Source: Synechococcus sp. CO36386bin_37
GTDB taxonomy: Bacteria > Cyanobacteriota > Cyanobacteriia > PCC-6307 > Cyanobiaceae
Assembly (NCBI GenBank): GCA_011525445.1
Contig: WTGE01000457.1
Location: 1 to 8,323 of the forward strand
Direction of reading: 5' to 3'
Length of the DNA stretch: 8,323 bases
Below are positions 1 to 6,007 of the stretch, piece by piece. How positions within the stretch are numbered: the first letter of the stretch is position 1; every line of letters starts with the position of its first letter. The notes under the pieces are model-generated. The model was not told the DNA's origin. It saw only the letters and a program-made list of their open reading frames with translations, and searched no databases. The translations under genes and the position numbers were made by a program.

Positions 1-51
1 GTCTCCCAAGCGCCGCGTGATCCTCAGGCGAGGGCCGCGGTAACGAGACAT
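1..51 (-). CDS. rpsD: 30S ribosomal protein S4, N-terminal fragment (partial)
   Basis: Reading the minus strand from an ATG at 51-49 gives MSRYRGPRLRITRRLGD, the typical cyanobacterial/plastid-type beginning of ribosomal protein S4, a primary 16S rRNA-binding protein that nucleates small-subunit assembly. Only 17 codons are visible; the gene runs off the left edge in an intact frame. The fragment is short, but the basic SRYRGPRLR...TRRLG start is very characteristic. It is divergent from the haem-sensor gene at 149, leaving a 97-bp shared upstream region. I see no strong Shine-Dalgarno sequence before the ATG. It also anchors the gene order: in related genomes, as I recall, rpsD lies next to yidD, so the two genes between them here look like an insertion. 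Confidence 0.9.
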   Translation of the reverse strand, partial: MSRYRGPRLRITRRLGD

Positions 52-117
52 AGGCGGGAAGGATTGACGTTGAGATGTTTCGCGCAGAAGCACGAACAAA
101 CCACAATAAAGCCTCGT

Positions 118-123
118 TAAAAT
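118..123 (+). promoter_or_regulatory. possible -10 element for the haem-sensor gene
   Basis: TAAAAT matches the bacterial -10 consensus at five of six positions and lies 25 bp before the GTG start at 149, which would leave a leader of roughly 20 nt. There is no recognisable -35 hexamer at 16-18 bp spacing (the 17-bp position reads AACAAA), and a TTGACG at 64-69 is too far upstream. This is a weak, positional call. Confidence 0.22.
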
Positions 124-148
124 TGGGATCTTCTGTTCGGGTTTTGTT

Positions 149-1021
149 GTGACCAACCCGCCAGCACGTTCAGTCGCGACCGATTTTCTGATCAGGTTCG
201 TTGGTGTGCAGCTCGTTGCCCTGATCTTGGCTGTCGTGTTGGTGATTGCGGGCTATTCGGTCGTTGCACGCCAATACGTTAGATCCCAAGCCATCCAATT
301 CATGGATGTGATGCTTTCCGTTCGCGAATATACCTCTCGGAAGGTCAATCCGATTCTTGCCCCGATCAATGCGGTGTCTGATGAGTCTTTCCTTCCAGCG
401 GCAGTGCCGAGTTACTCAGCCACAAAAGTTTTTGAATATCTGAGACTCAATCATGCTTACGAAGATTTTCAATATCGCGAAGCCTCTTTAAATCCCACAA
501 GTCCTGCTGATTTGGCGGATCAGCAGGAAGCGCAGTTGATTCGGCGTTTCGTCAGTGATCCGTCGCTTAATGCGTTAAGTGGCTCTTTGGATACAAACAG
601 TGATCATCGCCAGTATTTCGTTGCAAAACCCATTCGCTTGACCAAGGAGAGTTGCCTCGTCTGTCATTCAACTCCCGAGCGAGCTCCCCGAAGCCAGATC
701 AGGGTCTATGGCTCGAAAGGTGGATTTGGTTGGAAGCTTGGTGATGTTGTTGGTGCCCAGATTGTGACCTTGCCTGAAGACGCAGGGTTACCCTCCCCAA
801 GTCGCTTTGCTCTGCTTTTGGTTGCGGCGATCGGGGGGCTTACTGCCATGGTGATTGTGGTTGTGAATCGGTTCTTTTCCAAAGTGATTCTTAGACCTTT
901 ATTCAAAATTGTCCGTTTACTCCATGGCGAACAAGGCGGCAAGGATCTTGAGAAGCGACCTGATGAATTCGGCGAGATCGCGCGTATGGTCAAGGATTTA
1001 CGCAATCGTCTATCCGAATAG
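149..1021 (+). CDS. membrane-anchored DUF3365 c-type haem sensor protein with HAMP-like C-terminus
   Basis: A 290-residue protein from a GTG start. In order: a short cytoplasmic N-terminus; a membrane helix at about residues 17-40; a periplasmic domain at about 41-216 of the DUF3365 / Tll0287-like type; a second helix at about 218-240; and a HAMP-like segment at about 241-290 with the expected Pro (P250) and a DEFGEIA motif (272-278). The periplasmic domain contains CLVCH (169-173), a CxxCH motif for covalent c-type haem attachment, and a family-like VREYTS...VNPIL stretch near 58-70. DUF3365 domains are thought to sense redox state or small ligands through haem. No histidine kinase, cyclase or methyl-accepting domain follows the HAMP segment, so the output partner is unknown. 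The only cysteines are the two in CxxCH, so a cysteine axial ligand, reported as I recall for Tll0287, is not available. It converges with the channel gene, 19 bp away. The GTG has no strong Shine-Dalgarno. Confidence 0.85.
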   Translation: MTNPPARSVATDFLIRFVGVQLVALILAVVLVIAGYSVVARQYVRSQAIQFMDVMLSVREYTSRKVNPILAPINAVSDESFLPAAVPSYSATKVFEYLRLNHAYEDFQYREASLNPTSPADLADQQEAQLIRRFVSDPSLNALSGSLDTNSDHRQYFVAKPIRLTKESCLVCHSTPERAPRSQIRVYGSKGGFGWKLGDVVGAQIVTLPEDAGLPSPSRFALLLVAAIGGLTAMVIVVVNRFFSKVILRPLFKIVRLLHGEQGGKDLEKRPDEFGEIARMVKDLRNRLSE

Positions 1022-1034
1022 ATGATGATCTATT
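1017..1034. terminator. small hairpin between convergent genes, possible weak bidirectional terminator
   Basis: AATAGAT (1017-1023) and ATCTATT (1028-1034) form a perfect 7-bp inverted repeat around a 4-nt loop. It covers the stop codon of the haem-sensor gene and sits just before the stop of the convergent channel gene. The stem is AT-rich and no long T-run follows on either strand, so it may pair only weakly. Position is the main argument. Confidence 0.25.
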
Positions 1035-1040
1035 GCGACA

Positions 1041-2219
1041 TTAATTGAGTGCTAGCCAGATGAAAAGAATTTGGGATGAAATGAAAATTATAGGTAGAAA
1101 AATTTCCATCATTCTTTCAATGACGGGCACACGATCACTACCATTCTTTTGAACATTTTGAGAAATGTGATAGGCGATGAAAACCTCTGAGATCATGAAT
1201 GCGAATAGAAAAATTGTGTAGGTGTCTCCAAGCGTGAGATAGGGAACTCTCGGTACTGAGCTGGCGATGATGATTTGATAGGCCAGTGTTGTGAAGAGCA
1301 GTCCTGATATGAATGCCATTCTGTCGGCAAATGCATTGATTGGAATGGCTAGAAAAAATATACTTGTAAAAGCTAGTATTCCAAGGGGCATAAATATTTT
1401 GTAGATGTAGTAACCCGAGCGGCGTTTGATAGATATTTCGGACGAGAGTCTCGAGAATTCTTTGCTTCCTTTTTCTGGGTCGTCGTGATTTCTGATTACA
1501 TATTGGAGATCCTGGATTTTCCATTCGGGGAGTTTGGAGTTGCGGCTCAGGCTTACGACATCGCCTAGATTGATGAGCTGAACAATTGTTTTATCCCAAG
1601 AAAAAGACTGAACATAGAGTCTTAAAATCTGTTGGTCAAAAGGGAACTTTTCCAGTTTGAATTCTGATCCAAGTTTTTCTTGAAAGCGGGCAATTCGCTC
1701 GACAGATCCATTGCTTCTCAGCGTGACCGTTTGCGTCTGATAGAAGGCTTCACTGACACGGTTGGTGAATTCCAGTTGCGGAGACCAATGTTCGCTAAGC
1801 CAATCCTCAGCAGCGCTATTGAAGAAAACCAGCTGTTTTTCGCTCTCGGGGATCTCACTGATGACACGACTGTCGCACCAGGTGGATGTCAGCAGGCCAT
1901 CCACTTGAAATTGATTGTGCGTATCTGAAATGAATGGAATCTCATTCACGTGAATGTTGACTCCTACAGGGATGGCTTGGGACCCCTCCCTTTGCTGCGG
2001 TGGAATGTAGGCATTGGGCGGGAGAGTGTTGGCTGCAGGGCAGGGCTGGCGTGCTGCATTCAACTTCCAGAGGTCGCCAATTCGGTTGGCCTGACCCGGT
2101 AGCCGTTCATTGGACTGCGCGAAGGGCAGATTGAGCCATATGGCGATCCCTATCGACAGGAGGACAAGGAAGAGCCTGACGCGACGTTGACGGGGCAAAG
2201 TGGCTTTCCGTGATATCAC
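1041..2219 (-). CDS. prokaryotic pentameric ligand-gated ion channel (GLIC/Cys-loop receptor family)
   Basis: A 392-residue protein from a GTG start. Residues 14-36 look like a signal peptide, with a plausible cut after FAQS (36). An extra segment (37-82) precedes the extracellular beta-sandwich at about 83-268. Family landmarks there are VNIHVNEI (87-94), FQVDGLL..W.DSR (104-118), W.PQLEF.N (145-153), FPFD (192-195) and PEWKI (231-235). As in bacterial homologues the Cys-loop cysteines are absent: S185 and L199 take their places. Four helices follow: M1 about 271-292, M2 about 301-321, M3 about 333-352, M4 about 371-391. Residues 297-330 align with the GLIC pore region without gaps, including the VPxVPYLT turn (322-329). 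The fold implies a homopentameric ligand- or proton-gated channel in the cytoplasmic membrane with its sensor domain outside. Ligand and physiological role cannot be read from the sequence. The 3' half is AT-rich relative to the neighbours, compatible with horizontal gain. An IS-like boundary was not seen. Confidence 0.92.
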   Translation of the reverse strand: MISRKATLPRQRRVRLFLVLLSIGIAIWLNLPFAQSNERLPGQANRIGDLWKLNAARQPCPAANTLPPNAYIPPQQREGSQAIPVGVNIHVNEIPFISDTHNQFQVDGLLTSTWCDSRVISEIPESEKQLVFFNSAAEDWLSEHWSPQLEFTNRVSEAFYQTQTVTLRSNGSVERIARFQEKLGSEFKLEKFPFDQQILRLYVQSFSWDKTIVQLINLGDVVSLSRNSKLPEWKIQDLQYVIRNHDDPEKGSKEFSRLSSEISIKRRSGYYIYKIFMPLGILAFTSIFFLAIPINAFADRMAFISGLLFTTLAYQIIIASSVPRVPYLTLGDTYTIFLFAFMISEVFIAYHISQNVQKNGSDRVPVIERMMEIFLPIIFISSQILFIWLALN

Positions 2220-2289
2220 TAAATTATTGGTGCTCAGTCTTTTGGGGCGTCCTGTAATGGCAGCGATAGGACATCTGGTTTCACAGGGA

Positions 2290-2502
2290 ATGGCATCCCT
2301 GTTGATTGCCTTGATTGGCGTTTACCGCCGCTTCATTTCACCGATGATCGGACCTCGTTGCCGTTTCATCCCTACCTGCAGCTCCTATGGTTTGGAGGCC
2401 ATCCAGAAGCATGGTCCCTGGAAGGGAGTATGGCTCACTTCAAAGCGGCTGCTGCGCTGCCATCCATTTACTCCATGCGGATGTGATCCTGTGCCCGATT
2501 GA
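2290..2502 (+). CDS. yidD: membrane protein insertion efficiency factor YidD
   Basis: A 70-residue protein from the ATG at 2290. YidD is a small membrane-associated protein that assists YidC/Sec-dependent insertion of inner-membrane proteins. The diagnostic core is present: [15 protein letters not shown], then [23 protein letters not shown], and [14 protein letters not shown] at the C-terminus. The conserved cysteines are residues 24, 30, 57, 63 and 65. Start choice is uncertain: the same frame is open to ATGs at 2257 and 2200, giving 81 and 100 residues. I prefer 2290 because homologues begin just before LLIALI and because a start at 2200 would overlap the divergent channel gene. AGGGA lies directly against the 2290 ATG, which is too close for an ideal ribosome site; a GGGG at 2244-2247 is better spaced for the 2257 ATG. 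First gene of a yidD / glutaredoxin-like / murE run. Confidence 0.9.
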   Translation: MASLLIALIGVYRRFISPMIGPRCRFIPTCSSYGLEAIQKHGPWKGVWLTSKRLLRCHPFTPCGCDPVPD

Positions 2503-2783
2503 TGCGCGATCTTATTCTGTTCAGCCGTCAGGGGTGTTGCCTCTGCGAAGGCTTGGAGGAGCGGCTTCGAGCGATTGACCTGCAACAACTGAAACTGCGA
2601 TTGGTTGTTCTGGATATCGATGCGCCGGATTGCTCTCCGGAGTTGCGAGCCCGTTACGACCTCCAGGTTCCAGTTCTAGGACTGGAAAACGCGGTACTCC
2701 CGCGCGTCTCTCCGCGATTAAGTGGTGATGGATTGCGGAATTGGTTGTATCAGGCATGTTCCAGTCCAGAGGGTTCGGACTAG
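2502..2783 (+). CDS. glutaredoxin-like (DUF836 family) thiol protein
   Basis: A 93-residue thioredoxin-fold protein. The ATG shares its first base with the last base of the yidD TGA (TGATG), so translation is probably coupled; a TTG one codon upstream is also in frame. The N-terminal strand ends in the redox motif CxxC as C12-C13-L-C15, matching the family form in which a small beta strand is followed by GCxLC. A cis-proline type motif QVPVLGL (55-61) and a short C-terminal helix complete the fold. Such proteins resemble glutaredoxins but their substrates are generally unknown. The extra cysteine at 13 and another at 44 are notable. Its place between yidD and murE, with 13 bp to the murE start, suggests one transcript but does not itself prove a role in envelope synthesis. 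Confidence 0.82.
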   Translation: MRDLILFSRQGCCLCEGLEERLRAIDLQQLKLRLVVLDIDAPDCSPELRARYDLQVPVLGLENAVLPRVSPRLSGDGLRNWLYQACSSPEGSD

Positions 2784-2796
2784 AACACCCTCCTGA

Positions 2797-4338
2797 ATGA
2801 ACCAAGTGATGACCCAGACACTCCACGCCTTGTTGCATGCGGTGGGACTGCCTGTGCCACGGGGCGTTGCTGATGCAGTGGTCACCTCGATCACGAGCGA
2901 CTCTCGCTGTGTCAGTCCCGGGAGTGTGTTCGTTGGTTTGCCTGGTGAGCGCGTGGATGGGGGCAGTTTCTGGCCGAGTGCGCTTGCCGATGGGGCTATT
3001 GCGGTTCTGATCGGAGATCAAGCGGCAGGCGTCAAGCCTCCTGGCCCTGATGATGCGGTCATCGTGGTGCCAGATCCGGTTGCGCGCTGGGCGGGTGAAC
3101 TCGCAGCGGCCTTTTGGGATCAGCCCAGTGAGCGTCTTGGTTTGATTGGGGTGACAGGGACCAATGGCAAAACCACGACCACCCATCTCATCGAACATTT
3201 GAGCCTGGCCTCGGGTCGTGCGTCCGCCCTCTTCGGCACGCTCGCCAATCGCTGGCCCGGCCATAGTGTGACGGCAACCCACACCACTGCTGTGGCTGAT
3301 CGTCTGCAGTCTCAGCTCGCAGAAGCATGTGCTGCGGGAGCCCAGTTAACGGCCATGGAGGTGAGCTCCCATGCCCTGGATCAACATCGTGTGGCGGGAT
3401 GTCGCTTTGCCGGTGCGGTGTTCACGAATCTGACCCAGGACCACCTGGACTATCACGAGACGATGGAGTCCTACTTCGAAGCCAAGGCGAAACTGTTTGC
3501 TCCCCCTCTGGTGGCTAATCAGCCATCCGCTGCTGGTGGGGCTCAGTTTGTCGTCAATGTGGATGATCCATGGGGGCGACAACTGGCGGAACGTCTGGGA
3601 GATCTCTGTTGGCGAAGTTCTTTGTCCGATACTCCAGGTGAAGCGGAATTGACCATGTCCAACCTGGTCATGGGTTCCTTTGGTGTTGAGGGATTGCTGT
3701 CCAGTCCAATGGGGACAGGGGCATTCCGCTCCCCTCTGCTCGGGCGGTTCAATGTGATGAATCTGCTGCAGGCGGTGGGTGCATTGCTGCAGCAGGGTTT
3801 TCCTTTGGACGAGTTACTGGAGGCTGCTGGCAGTTTTCGAGGGGTTCCCGGCCGGATGGAACGGGTTGTTGTGGAAACGGCTCCAAACGCGATGTTGCCC
3901 ACGGTGCTGGTGGATTACGCGCATACTCCAGATGGTTTGAAAAGTGCCCTCAAGGCCTGCCGACCGTTTGTTGATGGTCAACTGATCTGTGTTTTCGGTT
4001 GTGGTGGTGACAGGGATCGTGGCAAGCGTCCGCAGATGGCGACGATTGCGGCAGAGCTGGCTGATTGCGTTGTTGTGACCTCTGATAACCCAAGAACAGA
4101 GGATCCAATGCAAATCCTGGAGGATGTGGTTCGAGGAATTCCTTCAGGAACCGATTTTGAGGTGAAAGTGGATCGAGCGGAGGCTATCGCTGACGCGATT
4201 CACGAGGCTGGGAGTGGTGATTTAGTGCTTATTGCTGGTAAAGGTCATGAGGATTATCAGATTCTTGGCACTCAGAAAATCCATTTTGATGACCGTGAGC
4301 AAGCCCTTCATGCATTAAGGAAAAAGGTTTCAGGATGA
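2797..4338 (+). CDS. murE: UDP-N-acetylmuramoyl-L-alanyl-D-glutamate--2,6-diaminopimelate ligase
   Basis: A 513-residue Mur ligase, close to the usual length. It adds the third stem-peptide residue to UDP-MurNAc-L-Ala-D-Glu in the cytoplasm using ATP. Three domains are visible: an N-terminal UDP-binding domain (about 1-112) with SDSR at 34-37; a central ATPase domain with the P-loop [11 protein letters not shown] (118-128), THTT (161-164), [13 protein letters not shown] (187-199) and the YFEAKAKLF segment (226-234), where K230 should be the carbamylated lysine; and a C-terminal domain with DYAHTPD (373-379), [13 protein letters not shown] (400-412) and SDNPRTEDP (429-437). DNPR is the signature for meso-diaminopimelate rather than lysine, as expected in cyanobacteria. 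An in-frame ATG at 2809 gives MTQTLHALL and may be the true start, since neither ATG has a strong Shine-Dalgarno. It is the last gene of the plus-strand run and is followed by a hairpin. Confidence 0.97.
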   Translation: MNQVMTQTLHALLHAVGLPVPRGVADAVVTSITSDSRCVSPGSVFVGLPGERVDGGSFWPSALADGAIAVLIGDQAAGVKPPGPDDAVIVVPDPVARWAGELAAAFWDQPSERLGLIGVTGTNGKTTTTHLIEHLSLASGRASALFGTLANRWPGHSVTATHTTAVADRLQSQLAEACAAGAQLTAMEVSSHALDQHRVAGCRFAGAVFTNLTQDHLDYHETMESYFEAKAKLFAPPLVANQPSAAGGAQFVVNVDDPWGRQLAERLGDLCWRSSLSDTPGEAELTMSNLVMGSFGVEGLLSSPMGTGAFRSPLLGRFNVMNLLQAVGALLQQGFPLDELLEAAGSFRGVPGRMERVVVETAPNAMLPTVLVDYAHTPDGLKSALKACRPFVDGQLICVFGCGGDRDRGKRPQMATIAAELADCVVVTSDNPRTEDPMQILEDVVRGIPSGTDFEVKVDRAEAIADAIHEAGSGDLVLIAGKGHEDYQILGTQKIHFDDREQALHALRKKVSG

Positions 4339-4340
4339 GA

Positions 4341-4367
4341 AACAGAGGGCTTTATCCTTCCTCTGTT
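4341..4367. terminator. hairpin after murE, possible bidirectional terminator
   Basis: AACAGAGG (4341-4348) and CCTCTGTT (4360-4367) form a perfect 8-bp inverted repeat with an 11-nt loop, starting two bases after the murE stop. It lies between murE and the convergent antiporter gene. No long T-run follows on the plus strand, so classical intrinsic termination is uncertain; the position is typical. The remaining bases up to 4486 are AT-rich and show nothing else I can support. Confidence 0.45.
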
Positions 4368-4486
4368 GAATGTAATGATTTGATTTAAATGCTTGTACTA
4401 GGGCTTTAAGGTGAATTCGATGATCCAATTAATATGGAGATTTAGTCCTAGATTTCGGATCTTGATATCTCGTTTAAGATTTTGAA

Positions 4487-5647
4487 TTAGCTTGGGTAAT
4501 AGTAGAATGCTGCGCCAAAGATCGAAAACATTCCTAACAGTAATACGCCTTCAAGCCAATTTGATTTGGCATCCATGTTCACCAGATTCACAATCAACAC
4601 GCTGAAAATAAGAGAGATCACTTCAAAGGCCGTGAAGTCGAGATTCATGGGCCTTCCAATGATGGAGCCGATCAGAATGAGTGCTGGGGCGATCAGTAGA
4701 GCAACCAGCAAGCTGGATCCCATCGCGAGGGAAATGGGTAGATCCATTTGATCTCGCCAGGCCCCTTTAACAGCAGGGATATATTCCGAAAATCCGCCAA
4801 CGATAGGGATGATGATGATCCCAGTGAAGAGAGCACTGAATCCAAGCTGTTCCGTGGCTGGCTCTAAAAAATGGACAAAGCTTTCCGATTGATAAGCTAA
4901 AAGAGCCGTACTCAACACTAATTGAAGAAGCCAAGGACTGAGTTCTGCGAGGTTTGAACTGGTCTGCTCGGGTTCATGATCTTCATTTTCATCATCGTCA
5001 TGATTGATGTGGCGAGGATCAAAGAGGTGGCTATGTGTTGCTAGCGAGAAGATCAAGGTTGAGAAATAGATCAGGATCAGGATCACCGCAACGGTGATCG
5101 ACAGACCATGGATTGCGACTGGATCATCGATACCTGACGTGCTGATCAATGATGCTGGTAGGGCCATGGCCATCACCGCCAATGTCATCGCGGCTCCATT
5201 GGTGCGAACCATGGTTTCTTGAAAGCTTTGTTCGCTGAATTTCAAGCCTCCAACCAACATGGCCAAGCCTGTTACGAGCAGCAGATCAGAAAGAATCGCA
5301 CCAGTGATGCTCGCTTTGACGACATCAATCAGACCAAGCCTTAAGGCTGAAAGAGCAATGATGAACTCAGCACAATTTCCAAAAACTGCGGTGCAGATGG
5401 CTCCAATTGTGGGCCCGCTTTGCTCAGCTATTTCTTCTGTTGCATCGCTGAGAAGGAGAGCGATTGGAATGATCCCTCCTGCGGAGAGAATGAAGCAAAC
5501 AAGAGTGGGCCATCCTTGCGTGGAGGCAAGTTGCGTCAGCACAAGCATGATGAGCGCTGGAATGATTTTCCAGCGACCTGTTTTCATGAATGAAGCTTTC
5601 AGATTGCCTTGATTGAAATCGCTTGAATCCTTAATGTTGGACTGCAT
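4487..5647 (-). CDS. CAX-like calcium (cation)/proton antiporter, divergent
   Basis: A 386-residue membrane protein of the Ca2+:cation antiporter superfamily, with about 11 predicted helices in two halves joined by an acidic, His-rich loop (residues 210-228, DPRHINHDDD...). This layout matches CAX/VCX1-type Ca2+/H+ exchangers, which expel calcium using the proton gradient. The alpha-1 repeat reads FGNCAEFI (89-96) then VVKASITGAILSDLLLV (109-125). The alpha-2 repeat reads GGFSEYIPA (284-292) then MGSSLLVALLIAP (309-321). The two central glutamates (E94, E288) are kept, but several flanking positions differ from the usual GNATEL...GS...NLLLV and GNAAEH...GSS.QIAL patterns. Start is uncertain: a TTG at 5674 adds nine residues, while the ATG at 5587 (MKTGRWKII) fits the usual family start. 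No good Shine-Dalgarno is visible for any. It stands alone between murE and the aminotransferase and may be a later insertion. Substrate ion is inferred. Confidence 0.87.
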   Translation of the reverse strand: MQSNIKDSSDFNQGNLKASFMKTGRWKIIPALIMLVLTQLASTQGWPTLVCFILSAGGIIPIALLLSDATEEIAEQSGPTIGAICTAVFGNCAEFIIALSALRLGLIDVVKASITGAILSDLLLVTGLAMLVGGLKFSEQSFQETMVRTNGAAMTLAVMAMALPASLISTSGIDDPVAIHGLSITVAVILILIYFSTLIFSLATHSHLFDPRHINHDDDENEDHEPEQTSSNLAELSPWLLQLVLSTALLAYQSESFVHFLEPATEQLGFSALFTGIIIIPIVGGFSEYIPAVKGAWRDQMDLPISLAMGSSLLVALLIAPALILIGSIIGRPMNLDFTAFEVISLIFSVLIVNLVNMDAKSNWLEGVLLLGMFSIFGAAFYYYPS

Positions 5648-5674
5648 TGATTTTGTTTGATGAAAGGAATGCAA

Positions 5675-5914
5675 GGAAAAGATTGCGCTTGAATGGTTCC
5701 ATCGTTGTGCTCTAGCGAATCAGAGCTCAATGCAGGCCTATAGCAAATCACAGAAAGACTCTAGCTGAAATTCTCCTGTCTCTAATGTTTGGACTGATGT
5801 GGATATCAAAGAGGAATGTTGTTTGATCTTTTCTTGATCGCATTCGCCCCTTGCGTTCTGGATTCTGATGGCATGGGGTTGGCTTGAGGAGGCTATTTCC
5901 ATGACGATCAGTTC
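5675..5914. other. non-coding stretch upstream of the antiporter gene
   Basis: With 5915-6007 this makes 333 bases without a clear gene. It must contain the promoter of the minus-strand antiporter gene, but I see no convincing -35/-10 pair on that strand. On the plus strand there are two very short frames: ATG at 5816 (23 codons, GAGGA directly upstream with no spacer) and ATG at 5901 (11 codons), the latter preceded by GAGGAGG at 5886-5892 with 8-nt spacing, the best Shine-Dalgarno-like site in the window. No tRNA or repeat was recognised. Confidence 0.4.
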
Positions 5915-6007
5915 ATGGAATCCAGTGCTCTTCTGATCGCCCTTCGTGGTGATCTGGTTCCGAACTCAACGGATGCTGATGCGTTGACTCATCGTTGGCT
6001 GGGCTGA
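5915..6007 (+). CDS. possible small protein or remnant of a short gene
   Basis: From the ATG at 5915 a 30-residue frame begins MESSALLIALRGDL and ends RWLG, with its TGA adjoining the stop codon of the convergent aminotransferase. Codons such as CTG, ATC, GCC and CGT look native. The same frame continues upstream to 5816 except for one TGA at 5885-5887, so the two parts together would give about 63 codons starting MLFDLFLIAF. That arrangement suggests a short gene broken by a stop, or simply chance. I do not recognise the product. The strong Shine-Dalgarno at 5886-5892 belongs to another frame (ATG 5901), which complicates the reading. Confidence 0.22.
   Translation: MESSALLIALRGDLVPNSTDADALTHRWLG

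Noticed and set aside
64..69. TTGACG as a -35 element for the haem-sensor gene
   Set aside because: The spacing to the only -10-like hexamer (118-123) is 48 bp, far too long.
1041..2219. Reading the channel as a classical Cys-loop receptor with the disulfide
   Set aside because: The two loop cysteines are Ser185 and Leu199 in the alignment around FPFD; the only cysteines are C60 and C115, elsewhere.
2521..3282. Long minus-strand open frame of 253 codons opposite the glutaredoxin-like gene and murE
   Set aside because: It is antisense to two well-supported genes, its translation has low complexity rich in Arg, His and Pro, and it resembles no family; a shadow of GC-rich coding DNA.
5060..5110. 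Repeated GATCAG/GATCACC units resembling a short tandem repeat
   Set aside because: They encode a run of Ile/Leu codons inside a membrane helix of the antiporter, so coding constraint explains them.
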